A DNA stretch of 64,000 nt from Oscillospiraceae bacterium. Lineage in GTDB: Bacteria > Bacillota > Clostridia > Oscillospirales > Oscillospiraceae. The translations under genes were made by a program, and so were the position numbers. Below are positions 16,732-25,522 of the stretch, piece after piece. Position 1 is the first letter of the stretch, and each line of letters opens with the position of its first letter. The notes beneath the pieces were generated by a model, which saw only the letters and a list, made by a program, of their open reading frames with translations, searched no databases and was not told where the DNA came from. The stretch spans positions 30,174-94,173 of the forward strand of contig JAFYHU010000012.1 of assembly GCA_017538965.1 (NCBI GenBank), read 5' to 3'.

Positions 16732-17050
16732 CAACAGACTGGCAAGCCAGATTCTGGAAAAGAAGACTGGCGGCTATGGCACCGACTACAAGAACTTCAT
16801 TGCTCCCCAGGAGATCACTGTAACGATCACGCTGGAAGAGTACCGCACGCTCGTGGCCAACAACGCCACAAGGCAGAAAGATATCGACGCTGCCACCAAC
16901 GACAAGTTTGTCAGGGAACAGCAGATCAAGGATGTCACCGCCGCCAATGACAAACTGAAGGGCGAGAACTACGATCTGAAAACCCAGATCGATGAGCTAA
17001 AGGCGCAGATCGCCAAGCTTACAGGAAAGGACTGCCCGAAAGATGCTTAA
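16721..17050 (+). CDS. Coiled-coil hypothetical protein
   Basis: This 109-aa protein has a C-terminal coiled coil (about residues 60-100: KDVTAANDKLKGENYDLKTQ). It lies between the NinB-like and SSB genes and overlaps both. Confidence 0.6.
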   Translation: MDDNNRLASQILEKKTGGYGTDYKNFIAPQEITVTITLEEYRTLVANNATRQKDIDAATNDKFVREQQIKDVTAANDKLKGENYDLKTQIDELKAQIAKLTGKDCPKDA

Positions 17051-17525
17051 CACAATCTCAATCGCCGGCAGGCTGACCAAGGACCCAGAGCTGCGCTACA
17101 CGCAGAACCAGATTGCTGTCTGTTCCTACTCCGTCGCGGTCGAGCGGGACTATGCCGGGCAGGGCCAGCAACGGGAAACGGATTTCTTCGACTGCGTTGC
17201 ATGGCGTCAGGGCGGCGAATTTGTCAGCAGGTACTTTCACAAGGGCGACATGATCATCGTCACAGGCCGGATGCAGGCGAGAGACTGGACCGACAACAAC
17301 GGCAACAAGCGCCGGAGCTGGGAGATTCAGGTCGATCACAACTACTTCGGCGGCAACAAGACCGACAGCCAGAGCAGCCAGGGCGGCGGTCAGAGCGCGG
17401 CAGACTATTACGCCCAGCATGGCCAGTATGGCGCCCAGAGCGCCCCGGCCTCAGCCCCTGCACATCCGCAGTACACGCAGCAGCAGTTCACCGAGGAAGA
17501 GGATGACGGAGAACTGCCGTTCTGA
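17043..17525 (+). CDS. ssb: Single-stranded DNA-binding protein
   Basis: This 160-aa SSB has an N-terminal OB fold (ISIAGRLTKDPELRYT, FDCVAWRQGGEFVSRYF, ITGRMQARDW), a Gln/Ser/Gly/Ala-rich linker and the acidic tip DDGELPF that docks partner proteins. It coats single-stranded DNA during phage replication and recombination. Confidence 0.93.
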   Translation: MLNTISIAGRLTKDPELRYTQNQIAVCSYSVAVERDYAGQGQQRETDFFDCVAWRQGGEFVSRYFHKGDMIIVTGRMQARDWTDNNGNKRRSWEIQVDHNYFGGNKTDSQSSQGGGQSAADYYAQHGQYGAQSAPASAPAHPQYTQQQFTEEEDDGELPF

Positions 17526-17538
17526 GGAGGTGTGACGG

Positions 17539-18471
17539 ATGGCAACCGGAAAGCGCTATTACTGGATCAAGCTCAAGGAATCGTTCCTGGCTTCTGATGC
17601 AGTGGACTTTCTGATGAGCCAGAAGCCAGACGGAACCGGCGCCAACTATGTTGTCCTCTATCAGATGCTCTGCCTCAAAACCATCAACACGGGTGGGCGG
17701 CTGGAACGCCATATCGGAGAAGTGGTCATTCCCTACGACGAAGCGAAGATCCAGCGAGACACAAAGTGGTTTTCCATCGACACCATCCGTGTTGCTCTGA
17801 ATCTCTACAAAGCCCTCGGCCTCGTATATGTGGACAAAGACGGCACCCTCGCTCTGACGGATCACGAGAACCTTGTCGGCAGCGAGACAGACTGGGCGGC
17901 TCAGAAAAAGACGCAGCGACAAGGCCAGCTTTCCCTGCCAAGTGTGGACAATGTCCACAACGATGTCCGCGAAAATGTCCATACAGAGATAGAGAATAGA
18001 GATAAAGAGATTAGAGATAGAGATCAGATATTAGAGAAAGAGGTTTTAACAGAACCTGTCGGTTCTGTTTGTCGGACAAAAGATGTCCGACGTGTCGTGG
18101 ATGAGTGGAACAAACTCGGATTGCAGCAGGTTCAGAAGGTGACCTCCGATTCCAAACGCGGCGGAATGCTCCGGGCAAGGGTGAACGAGTACGGTGTCGA
18201 AAAGGTGATCGAGGCCATAGGCAAGGTCCGGGAAAGCGATTTTCTGAAAGGGCAGAACGATAACGGATGGGTGATCACCTTCGAATGGTTTGTGAAACCC
18301 AACAATTTCGTGAAGATCCTCGAAGGCAACTATGACAACCGTACTTCCTCGAAGAGGCCGCGCAGCCGCTACTATACCACCGCCGAGGAATACGAGCGTC
18401 CGGCAAAGATAGACACCGAAAAGCTGGCCATGCTCGAGGAAAACATGAAAAGAAACAAAAAGACTGACTGA
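17539..18471 (+). CDS. Phage replisome organizer
   Basis: This 310-aa protein has an N-terminal winged-helix domain of the phage replisome organizer type (YYWIKLKESFLASDAVDFL, GANYVVLYQMLCLKTINTGG). A charged linker follows, then a C-terminal domain with VITFEWFVKPNNFVKILEG, as in DnaD-like initiators. It should bind the phage origin and recruit the host helicase. A short Asp/Arg/Glu repeat (NRDKEIRDRDQ) lies near residue 150. It starts 10 bp after AGGAGG. Confidence 0.8.
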   Translation: MATGKRYYWIKLKESFLASDAVDFLMSQKPDGTGANYVVLYQMLCLKTINTGGRLERHIGEVVIPYDEAKIQRDTKWFSIDTIRVALNLYKALGLVYVDKDGTLALTDHENLVGSETDWAAQKKTQRQGQLSLPSVDNVHNDVRENVHTEIENRDKEIRDRDQILEKEVLTEPVGSVCRTKDVRRVVDEWNKLGLQQVQKVTSDSKRGGMLRARVNEYGVEKVIEAIGKVRESDFLKGQNDNGWVITFEWFVKPNNFVKILEGNYDNRTSSKRPRSRYYTTAEEYERPAKIDTEKLAMLEENMKRNKKTD

Positions 18472-18493
18472 TTTACAGAAAGGACTGACTGAA

Positions 18494-19186
18494 ATGGAAG
18501 AAAACCTTATTCGCACAAACGGCATGATCCACTACAACGACTGGCAGCCGAGTCTGCCGGAACCGGAAAAGAGAAAGGCAGGCAAACACATGGGAGGAAC
18601 GAAGAACGTCTTCTGGAGGAAGTACGCGGTGGTCATTATCGGGGCTGCCGTCTTTACGCTGTACTCCATCGGCCTGTCCGCATGGGTGAACTGGAAAGCG
18701 GAAACGCGGGTCCGGGCCGAGGAGGAAGCGAAATACCAGCAGCAGCTGGCGGACTACCACGAGGAAAGGCAGAAGGAACAGGCAGCGCAGTATTTTCTTA
18801 GCGGCGAGGCCAGCCGTGAAGCCTTCATCAATCAGGAGACCGACGCGGTGGCACAGGTGATCTCCAAGCTCAATCTGGACGCGCAGAAGTATACAGAGGC
18901 GTGCTGCATGCTGGCGAGAGTCATGAACAAGACCTATCCGAACAGCTTTCAGGAAGTGGCAGCACAGCCGCAGCAATGGATGTTCTATGACGGGACGGAT
19001 ACCACCTTCAGCCCGCACGACCGCGAGATCGCCGAAAGCATCGTGAGACCGTATATCGAAGACGGCATCATCCCAAACGGTCTGACGGCCGACATGGTAT
19101 ACGGCAGCTGGAGCCAGAACGACTTTGTTCTGAGGGACGACTACAAAGGAAGCGGCACCATGAACACATGGAGATATCAGGGATGA
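18494..19186 (+). CDS. Membrane protein with extracytoplasmic SleB-like domain
   Basis: This 230-aa protein has one transmembrane helix (about residues 44-66, preceded by Lys/Arg), so its C-terminal part should face outward. After a coiled-coil stretch, CMLARVMNKTYPNSFQEVAAQPQQWMFYDG resembles the cell-wall hydrolase (SleB) fold, though the catalytic residues are not clear. It is odd among replication genes; host envelope modification or superinfection control is possible. Confidence 0.55.
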   Translation: MEENLIRTNGMIHYNDWQPSLPEPEKRKAGKHMGGTKNVFWRKYAVVIIGAAVFTLYSIGLSAWVNWKAETRVRAEEEAKYQQQLADYHEERQKEQAAQYFLSGEASREAFINQETDAVAQVISKLNLDAQKYTEACCMLARVMNKTYPNSFQEVAAQPQQWMFYDGTDTTFSPHDREIAESIVRPYIEDGIIPNGLTADMVYGSWSQNDFVLRDDYKGSGTMNTWRYQG

Positions 19187-19401
19187 AACCGGCATACAAC
19201 CTCGGAAGCCTCTGCGGTACAGGCGTCTATGCAAAAGTCACCTGCTCATGCTGCGGAAAGGTTTTTCCTCTTCCCTGTGCGAAAAAGGACTACCGCTTTC
19301 ACGTCTGTGACCGTTACTTTTGCGGCTGGACATGCAAGCGGGAGTGGGAACGCAAACACCCGAAAAAGCGCGGCAACATCTATCTGGATTATCTGATTTG
19401 A
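19183..19401 (+). CDS. Zinc-finger protein
   Basis: This 72-aa protein has CSCCGKVF and CGWTCKREWERKH, spaced as in small treble-clef fingers. The ATGA overlap with the previous gene sets the start. Confidence 0.6.
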   Translation: MKPAYNLGSLCGTGVYAKVTCSCCGKVFPLPCAKKDYRFHVCDRYFCGWTCKREWERKHPKKRGNIYLDYLI

Positions 19402-19415
19402 AGGAGGAATGCACA

Positions 19416-19649
19416 TTGAAAATCGTAAGAAGTCAGGACCTGCACTACAGCGTCCCGATCAACCGGATCGCGCGGACCACGGTTGAGTACAAAGCAGAAG
19501 ACCACCGCTATATCGTGACGGCCACCTGCGACCGCCCCCTGGTCCTCGGACGCTACACCAGCGAGGAGGAGGCCATCGCTGCCGACACCCTCATGTGGCT
19601 CAGTGAGGACCCGGTCTACACCTTCCCCGCCCCGGGCGAGAAAAGCTGA
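19416..19649 (+). CDS. Hypothetical protein, TTG start
   Basis: This 77-aa protein begins at TTG, 7 bp after AAGGAGG. It is beta-rich and resembles small phage proteins that end just before a methylase gene. Function unknown. Confidence 0.55.
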   Translation: MKIVRSQDLHYSVPINRIARTTVEYKAEDHRYIVTATCDRPLVLGRYTSEEEAIAADTLMWLSEDPVYTFPAPGEKS

Positions 19650-20581
19650 TGGCCAGAGATGCGCGGCTGGTCCGCGATCCGCACCAGAAGGAAATCGTCC
19701 GGCTGTTCTCGGCCTTCGACGGGAGCAAAAACAGGCGGCAGATCTTCGATGACTTTCTGGTCATGACGGCCTGCATGCTGTCGAACCTCGGCGATCCGGT
19801 CCACTATGAGGAGCGGGAAAAGCGGTACATGCAGCACGCGAACCAGTATAAACCGCAGGAGCTCGAAATCTTCTCCAAGATGATCGCCGAGATCGTCTGC
19901 GGGCTGGATGACAGGCCCGATCAGGATTTCCTCGGCGAAATGTACATGGCGCTGGATTTCGGAAGCGCGGCAGCCGGGCAGTTCTTCACCCCGTATTCCG
20001 TCTGCCAGTGCATGGCGGCAATCAGCTCGGATTTTGAGAAACTCAATTTTCAGATTGCCGACAAGGGGTTCATCGGCGTGATGGACCCCGCCTGCGGGGC
20101 AGGGGCGTTGCTGGTGGCTTTCGCGAACGAGTGCCGCAGGCAGAACATCAATCCGCAGACGCAATGCCTGTTCGTCGCCCAGGACATCGACTTCACGGTC
20201 GGCTGCATGTGCTACATTGCCATGTCCTACATGGGCCTTGCCGGATATGTCGTGATCGGTGATACCCTGTGCAATCCTAATACCACTTATGACAGCCGGG
20301 GCCTGCTTCCGGTGGACAATGACAGCCGGATTTGGTATACGCCGATGTTCATGACGAGGGACATTTGGGTCGGCAGGCGGATAGCCGCCGGTATGGATCT
20401 GATGCTTTCCGGATGCCGCAAAGAAACCGCCGCCGTTCCCGCTGAGGGCCCGTTGCAATCGCTTCCAGAGACCGTGACGGTCACGCCCCCTGTTGTTATA
20501 TCCCCCGAACCCAAAAAGTCCGTGGAGGCCGAGGAAACGGCCTATGCGGACAACGGATTCGGACAATTATCATTTTTCTGA
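19649..20581 (+). CDS. HsdM/N6-adenine methylase-like protein lacking a clear NPPY motif
   Basis: This 310-aa protein has an HsdM-like helical N-terminal part, GQFFTPYSV and the SAM-binding motif DPACGAGALL (about residues 147-156), as in type I N6-adenine methylases. At the place where NPP(F/Y) should follow, the sequence reads GDTLCNPNTTYD, so catalysis on adenine is doubtful. The tail beyond about residue 260 is Pro/Glu-rich. It may have a non-catalytic or altered role in protecting or regulating phage DNA. No restriction subunit is nearby. Confidence 0.72.
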   Translation: MARDARLVRDPHQKEIVRLFSAFDGSKNRRQIFDDFLVMTACMLSNLGDPVHYEEREKRYMQHANQYKPQELEIFSKMIAEIVCGLDDRPDQDFLGEMYMALDFGSAAAGQFFTPYSVCQCMAAISSDFEKLNFQIADKGFIGVMDPACGAGALLVAFANECRRQNINPQTQCLFVAQDIDFTVGCMCYIAMSYMGLAGYVVIGDTLCNPNTTYDSRGLLPVDNDSRIWYTPMFMTRDIWVGRRIAAGMDLMLSGCRKETAAVPAEGPLQSLPETVTVTPPVVISPEPKKSVEAEETAYADNGFGQLSFF

Positions 20582-20594
20582 AAGGAGAAAACAA

Positions 20595-21041
20595 ATGGCA
20601 GAAACTAAGAACCTGATGGGATTGAACCTGAATGTTGACAGCGAGCTCATGGCCGAGGCCGCGAAGGAGGCAATCATTGCCGGCGTCGCATCAGGCCTTG
20701 AAATGAAGGAGGCGCTTATCGCTGAATTCGTGAAGTCGATGCTGTCTGAGCAGGTCCGCATAGATGACGGGCGCCGCAAAGAATATAGCAGCGACAAGTG
20801 CTGCTCCCGCATGGAATATCTGATCCGGAAAGCGTTCTCTGAGATCGTCCGGGAGGAATTGGCAGCAATGCTGGAGGAGCAGAAGCCGGTGATGCGAGAG
20901 CTGATCCGGAAGGAATTTCAGAAAAAGCCTGTTCAGAGCAAGTTCGTGGAAATGTTTATGGAGTCTCTCACCGAAAGCCTCACCAATCAGTACAAAACCA
21001 CGATCAATCTGGAGTTCGCAGAAAAGAGGGATAGGTACTGA
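20595..21041 (+). CDS. Hypothetical helical protein
   Basis: This 148-aa protein is largely alpha-helical and charged. It starts 8 bp after AAAGGAG. No family is recognised. It overlaps the next start by 1 bp. Confidence 0.55.
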   Translation: MAETKNLMGLNLNVDSELMAEAAKEAIIAGVASGLEMKEALIAEFVKSMLSEQVRIDDGRRKEYSSDKCCSRMEYLIRKAFSEIVREELAAMLEEQKPVMRELIRKEFQKKPVQSKFVEMFMESLTESLTNQYKTTINLEFAEKRDRY

Positions 21042-21409
21042 TGCCGCCAAAAGAAAAATCGTGCACCGGTTCGATGAAATATCAGGTCTCAGACGGTGTG
21101 TGGGTTGATCTTCCTGATACGATTCCGGCAGTTGGTTTTGACCCTGCTCCGGGAGAAGACTTCACCAACATCGGGATCTTGCTTCGCGGCGACGACAGTT
21201 TTGAGATCATCGGAACGTTCACACTCTCACAGTTTGCCGGCAAGCAGTTCAGCCGAAAGCGGATAAAGAAGCTGATGATGTCGTTCGGCGTACCAAGAAA
21301 CGAGGCAGAATGGCAGAGCCGTGACTGCGTCAGGAGACACTCACCATCTGATCGCGCGGCGCTCCTCTCGGGCTTGTTTTTCGACTGTGTGTTTGGAGGC
21401 AGGCGATGA
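21041..21409 (+). CDS. Hypothetical protein
   Basis: This 122-aa protein has no recognised domain. Its stop overlaps the RecU start by 4 bp. Operon position suggests a DNA-metabolism accessory role, but nothing in the sequence shows this. Confidence 0.55.
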   Translation: MPPKEKSCTGSMKYQVSDGVWVDLPDTIPAVGFDPAPGEDFTNIGILLRGDDSFEIIGTFTLSQFAGKQFSRKRIKKLMMSFGVPRNEAEWQSRDCVRRHSPSDRAALLSGLFFDCVFGGRR

Positions 21410-21927
21410 ATAAACTACCCCCACTCCCAAAACCGGAGAACCAGAAGAAAGGAAAGCAAAACCGCGAGGAAGGCCGCGCCTTCGAGGAACGCCTCGACGC
21501 ATCCTTCGCCTATTATGCCTCCCGCGGCTATGCCCTGATCGACAAGACCCCTGAGCCGTTCAAGATCATCAAGCGCCTCGAGAACACCCGGTTCATCTGC
21601 TGCTTCGTGAAGCGGGCCCAGCCGGACTACAAGGGTACCATCAAGGGCGGTCGCTCGGTGATCTTCGAGGCGAAATACACCAGCACCGACCGGATCGCCC
21701 AGGACCGCGTCAGCAACGCCCAGTCAACCTATCTGAATCAGGCCGAAGCCCTCGGCGCCCGATGCTTTGTGATCGTCGGCTTCCGGAGCGGCAAGGCCTA
21801 CAAGGTGCCCTGGCACATCTGGCGGGACATGAAAGAACACTTCGGCCACAAATATCTGACCGAAAAGGAACTGGCAATCTATGAAATCGCGGGCAGCTGG
21901 AACAGCCTGCTGCTCGTACTGGATTAA
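21406..21927 (+). CDS. recU: RecU-type Holliday junction resolvase
   Basis: This 173-aa protein has the RecU/PD-(D/E)XK core: NREEGRAFEERL, then QPDYKGTIKGGRSVIFEAKYT (Asp ... Glu-x-Lys) and LNQAEALGARCFVIVGF. It cleaves four-way junctions in phage recombination and before packaging. It is slightly shorter than host RecU (about 200 aa). Confidence 0.85.
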   Translation: MNKLPPLPKPENQKKGKQNREEGRAFEERLDASFAYYASRGYALIDKTPEPFKIIKRLENTRFICCFVKRAQPDYKGTIKGGRSVIFEAKYTSTDRIAQDRVSNAQSTYLNQAEALGARCFVIVGFRSGKAYKVPWHIWRDMKEHFGHKYLTEKELAIYEIAGSWNSLLLVLD

Positions 21928-21944
21928 CGAAAGGAGTAAAAACC

Positions 21945-22640
21945 ATGAGCGATATCAGCAAGTATGAAGCCCAGAAAAAGAAACTCGAAGGCCTGTGCGA
22001 GGAGCACGATTTCACCTTCCGGATGCGGAAGGAAGAATGGCCCATCACCCTGACCATCAGCCCCCTGCAGGGCATGGCCGATCAGATGTCCATGCTCGAG
22101 GAAGCGGACGGAAGCGACTACATCAGTCCGAACGCCTCCCTGACGTGGATCTTCGACGACGGCGACGTGACCAGCCGCGTGGAAGGCGGCACCTTCACCA
22201 TGCCGAAGACGCTGGAATCCAAATTTGTCAACATCTTCAAGAAGATGGTCGCCTTCTGGCAGATGTATTTCTTCCGGTATCTGGTTCAGAACCAGATCGT
22301 GTTCCGCGGCCGCAACATGCCGATCATCGACGAGGCTGACGCCGCGGATGACGAGGACGAACAGGCGCAACCGGAGGAACCGGAAAACATGGAGGCCCTG
22401 CCGGCCGGAGAGGAGGAAGGAGAAGTGATCCCCGTGAACGAAGATCTGTTCAAGGCCGCGACCCAGCTGGTCCGACACGAGAACAAGGCAACTATCACCC
22501 TGCTGCAGCGCCGCCTGCAGATCGGCTTTGCCGAAGCTGGCCGCGTGATGCAGAAGCTGTATGACGAAGGCGTCGTGGGCCCCTACAACGGCAACAAGCC
22601 CCGCGAGGTTCTGCCCTACGACGTCCCCGAGGAGGAATAA
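21945..22640 (+). CDS. Phage protein with C-terminal FtsK-gamma-like winged helix
   Basis: This 231-aa protein has an uncharacterised N-terminal domain (about residues 1-125), an acidic linker (DEADAADDEDEQAQPEEP) and a C-terminal winged helix (DLFKAATQLV, ITLLQRRLQIGFAEAGRVM, LYDEGVVGP). This matches the gamma domain by which FtsK/SpoIIIE read polar DNA motifs. Without the motor, it may dock on host translocation sites or on the phage ParB encoded next. Confidence 0.72.
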   Translation: MSDISKYEAQKKKLEGLCEEHDFTFRMRKEEWPITLTISPLQGMADQMSMLEEADGSDYISPNASLTWIFDDGDVTSRVEGGTFTMPKTLESKFVNIFKKMVAFWQMYFFRYLVQNQIVFRGRNMPIIDEADAADDEDEQAQPEEPENMEALPAGEEEGEVIPVNEDLFKAATQLVRHENKATITLLQRRLQIGFAEAGRVMQKLYDEGVVGPYNGNKPREVLPYDVPEEE

Positions 22641-22643
22641 AGC

Positions 22644-24137
22644 ATGGACAGCATCGTAAAGATCCCGATTGACCAGCTGTACCCGCACCCGGACAATCCC
22701 CGAAAAAACCTCGGGGATCTGTCCGAGCTGGCAGAGAGCATCCGGGCAAAAGGCATCATGCAGAACCTGACCGTCATCCGTGGCCGACGCGGCACGGACG
22801 AGGAGATCGCGCAAATCGTGAAGCTGGCAGGCACGCTTTCGGATGACAACGAGCTCGAACGCAACGCCTTAGCGGAGATACAGCAACAGATCGAAAACCG
22901 CTGGGTGGCCACCGGCTACACGATCATCATCGGCCACCGTCGCCACGCCGCCGCAAAGCTCGCCGGCCTGACCGAGCTTCCCTGCGTGATCGTGGACATG
23001 GACCCCCGCGAGCAGATGCAGACCATGCTGATCGAGAACATGCAACGCTCCGACCTCACCAAGTTCGAGGAAGCGCAGGGTTTCCAGATGATGCTGGATC
23101 TCGGAACGCCCGTGGAAGAGATCGCGGAGAAGACAGGCTTTTCAGAAACCACCGTCCGGCGCCGTCTGAAGTGGATGGAGCTGGACCCGGCAAAATTCAA
23201 AAAGGCCACGGAGGATCACCAGATTTCCCTCGGCGATCTGGACCGCCTCTCCCAGATTGAGGATCTCAATTCCCGGAACGAATGCCTGGACAAGATCGGT
23301 ACCAACGATTTTGACATGGCCGTTCAGAAAGCCATACAGAAGCAGGAGGTAGACCGGAATCTGCCGAAGGTGAAGGAGTGGCTGAAGAAGATCCACGCGA
23401 AGAAGTTGAAGGACAGCGAGCGCTGGAGCAGCAGTTATGACCAGATCGGCGGCACCCTCTATCTGGAAAAATGGGGCGAGCCCGGCAACCTGCCGAAGGA
23501 GGGCATCGCGGAAGAGCCCGTGTTCTACTGGCTGGGTTCCAACTCCTACGAGTTCAATCAGCTCCGCCTTTACCACGAGCACAAGAAAGCGCCTCCGGTG
23601 AAGCGATCGCAGGAAGAGATCGAAAAGGACAAGGCGGTCAAGGCCGCGTGGGGAAAAATTGAAAGCATGGCCTCCGACGCGCACAGTCTCCGAAAAAAGT
23701 TTATCGATGGCTTCAAGGTCACCCGAAAGAACGAACCGCAGGTCATGTACGGCGCGGTGCTTGCCGGATGCTACAACGGCATCAACTACAACGCCCCAGA
23801 CAGAATGGAGTTTTATCGACTGGCTGGCATGACAGACACGGGCTATATTCCGGACCGCGAGGAAAAGTTCTTTACGGGGTTGACCAAGATCCCCGAGGAG
23901 GATATGGCAAAGCTGGTATATGCCATGTTCGGCGATAATCCGATCTCCTCCGCTTGGGGCACCAGATCGAGCTTTCCCGGCTTTCAGAAAAACTGGAAGC
24001 TGGAAATAATTTACAAGTGGTTCTCACTGCTCGGCTACAAAATTAGCACTGAGGAGGCCAAGCTGCTGAAGGAAGATTCCGGGCTGTACGGAGATCCCGA
24101 ACTGTACGGAAGGGGTGAGGAAGATGGCGAAGTGTAG
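22644..24137 (+). CDS. ParB/Spo0J-like protein
   Basis: This 497-aa protein has an N-terminal ParB nuclease-like/CTPase domain (LYPHPDNPRKNLGDLSELAESI, about residues 11-32; GHRRHAAAKLAGL, about 98-110; ENMQRSDLTKFEEA) and an HTH (IAEKTGFSETTVRRRLKWM). The C-terminal 250 residues are unfamiliar. No ParA accompanies it, so a role in phage DNA regulation or replication is more likely than plasmid-like partition. Confidence 0.8.
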   Translation: MDSIVKIPIDQLYPHPDNPRKNLGDLSELAESIRAKGIMQNLTVIRGRRGTDEEIAQIVKLAGTLSDDNELERNALAEIQQQIENRWVATGYTIIIGHRRHAAAKLAGLTELPCVIVDMDPREQMQTMLIENMQRSDLTKFEEAQGFQMMLDLGTPVEEIAEKTGFSETTVRRRLKWMELDPAKFKKATEDHQISLGDLDRLSQIEDLNSRNECLDKIGTNDFDMAVQKAIQKQEVDRNLPKVKEWLKKIHAKKLKDSERWSSSYDQIGGTLYLEKWGEPGNLPKEGIAEEPVFYWLGSNSYEFNQLRLYHEHKKAPPVKRSQEEIEKDKAVKAAWGKIESMASDAHSLRKKFIDGFKVTRKNEPQVMYGAVLAGCYNGINYNAPDRMEFYRLAGMTDTGYIPDREEKFFTGLTKIPEEDMAKLVYAMFGDNPISSAWGTRSSFPGFQKNWKLEIIYKWFSLLGYKISTEEAKLLKEDSGLYGDPELYGRGEEDGEV

Positions 24138-24378
24138 GTCCTGCGGTGCGGAGATTCTCTTCGTTCCGCTACCGTCCGGAAACAGCATGCCCTGCAATCC
24201 CGAGCTCGTCCAGTTCTGGGCGAACCCGAACGCGAAGGGCAAGGTGGTCATGCAGACAGGCGAGATCGTCAGCTGCGACTTTGACGGTCCCCTCGAGGAA
24301 ATGACGGATGTCGGCTACATCTCGCATTTCGCCACCTGCCCATTTGCCAACAGCCACAGAAAGAAGAGAAAGCCATGA
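24124..24378 (+). CDS. Zinc-binding hypothetical protein
   Basis: This 84-aa protein begins CRSCGAEI and has a later CPF. The ATG, coupled to the ParB 3' end and preceded by a weak AAGGGGTGAGG, is preferred over an in-frame GTG. Confidence 0.55.
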   Translation: MAKCRSCGAEILFVPLPSGNSMPCNPELVQFWANPNAKGKVVMQTGEIVSCDFDGPLEEMTDVGYISHFATCPFANSHRKKRKP

Positions 24379-24659
24379 AGGATGAAAAGAAGCTCGTCGC
24401 GGACGAGGAAAAGGCCAAGGAAGAACGCAAATCCAAACGGGAGAACAAAGCGCCGTGCACATACAGGGCACCTGATCCTCGCACCGGGAGGATGCGCGAT
24501 TATTATCCCGCTGTCATTTGCGCCTGCGACTGTGCAGCCTGCGGATGGAATCCTGAGGTCAAGGAAAAGCGCGTGTCAAAGATGATGGCAGAGGTCGAGG
24601 CCCGACGCGCGGCGGAAGCCGCGGAAAAGAGGAAAGCAAAGAAAGGAGGCCGGAAATGA
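24375..24659 (+). CDS. Lys/Glu-rich hypothetical protein with cysteine cluster
   Basis: This 94-aa protein has highly charged helical ends around a CACDCAACGW core. It overlaps both neighbours by 4 bp. Function unknown. Confidence 0.55.
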   Translation: MKDEKKLVADEEKAKEERKSKRENKAPCTYRAPDPRTGRMRDYYPAVICACDCAACGWNPEVKEKRVSKMMAEVEARRAAEAAEKRKAKKGGRK

Positions 24660-24841
24660 ATACTCAGATTGTTACTCTGTGCGATGCATGCCGGCGCCAG
24701 TACGAGGAGGGCTTCCACGTGAAGCCCTACCCCGGAAAGCCGACTACCGAGAAACGAGCCAGCTGCGAACAGTGCCGCAGACGACTCCGCGCAGACTGCC
24801 TGAAGCAGTACATTGTGACTGCGAAGGGAGGCAGAAAATGA
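24656..24841 (+). CDS. Zinc-ribbon hypothetical protein
   Basis: This 61-aa protein has CDAC and CEQC pairs, sufficient for one zinc ribbon. It lies in a string of coupled small genes. Confidence 0.55.
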   Translation: MNTQIVTLCDACRRQYEEGFHVKPYPGKPTTEKRASCEQCRRRLRADCLKQYIVTAKGGRK

Positions 24842-25053
24842 GTGTTGTAGATAAGACCTACCGGCCGAAGGAACGTTGCTGCGCCTGGTGCGGCGGGCTG
24901 GTCATCTGCAGAGATGCGAACAACTGGGGCTTCAAGTGCCGGGACTACCGGAACCCGAAAAGCAGCAAAAAAGTCGTCTTCTGCAGCTGGCCCTGCCTGC
25001 AGGCCTTCCGCTCCGAATACGGCCCCGAGAAAGAAAGGATGGTGCTGAAATGA
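24838..25053 (+). CDS. Zinc-ribbon hypothetical protein
   Basis: This 71-aa protein has CCAWCGG and CSWPC motifs. Its ATG overlaps the preceding TGA. Confidence 0.55.
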   Translation: MSVVDKTYRPKERCCAWCGGLVICRDANNWGFKCRDYRNPKSSKKVVFCSWPCLQAFRSEYGPEKERMVLK

Positions 25054-25223
25054 GTGCTCTGAAACCTTGCCCGTTCTGCGGGCGTAAAGCAAAACTGATA
25101 AAGACAGGGAAATCCTGGTGGACGTGTTGCATCGGGTGCGGGGCAAGAACATACGGCGGGCTTTATCCAACAGACAGCGCAAAAGAAAGCGCCATCGAAG
25201 CATGGAACAGGAGGGCTGAGTGA
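25050..25223 (+). CDS. Lar-like restriction alleviation protein
   Basis: This 57-aa protein has LKPCPFCG, CCIGCG and the terminal AIEAWNRR. That is the pattern of the Lar family, some members of which help phage DNA escape type I restriction. Family membership is clear; the activity here is inferred. Confidence 0.65.
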   Translation: MSALKPCPFCGRKAKLIKTGKSWWTCCIGCGARTYGGLYPTDSAKESAIEAWNRRAE

Positions 25224-25522
25224 TGGCAAAGATATTTTTGACCGAACAGCAAGCCATTGAATTGCTTCCAGAGGGGGAACAGATACATACATTCCTCAAT
25301 TCTCCAATGGCTTTGATCGGCTGCGACTGGGACAGAGATGAAGTGATCGACAAGATTCGAAGATCAGATTACAGAGAGGTTTCTGGAAGCGGAGCAAGGG
25401 CATTAAAACACGGTATGGCTGTTTACAACAAGGGTGCAACAGCGTTGGATGTTGTGTTTATTGAGACGGATTCAGAAAAGCTTGATGCGCTGTATCCGGC
25501 AGAAGCAGAGGAGGGCGAGTGA
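25223..25522 (+). CDS. Hypothetical protein
   Basis: This 99-aa protein has no recognised domain. Its ATG overlaps the previous stop (TGATG). Codon use from here to about 26260 is AT-richer than the rest of the operon, suggesting separate acquisition. Confidence 0.5.
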   Translation: MAKIFLTEQQAIELLPEGEQIHTFLNSPMALIGCDWDRDEVIDKIRRSDYREVSGSGARALKHGMAVYNKGATALDVVFIETDSEKLDALYPAEAEEGE

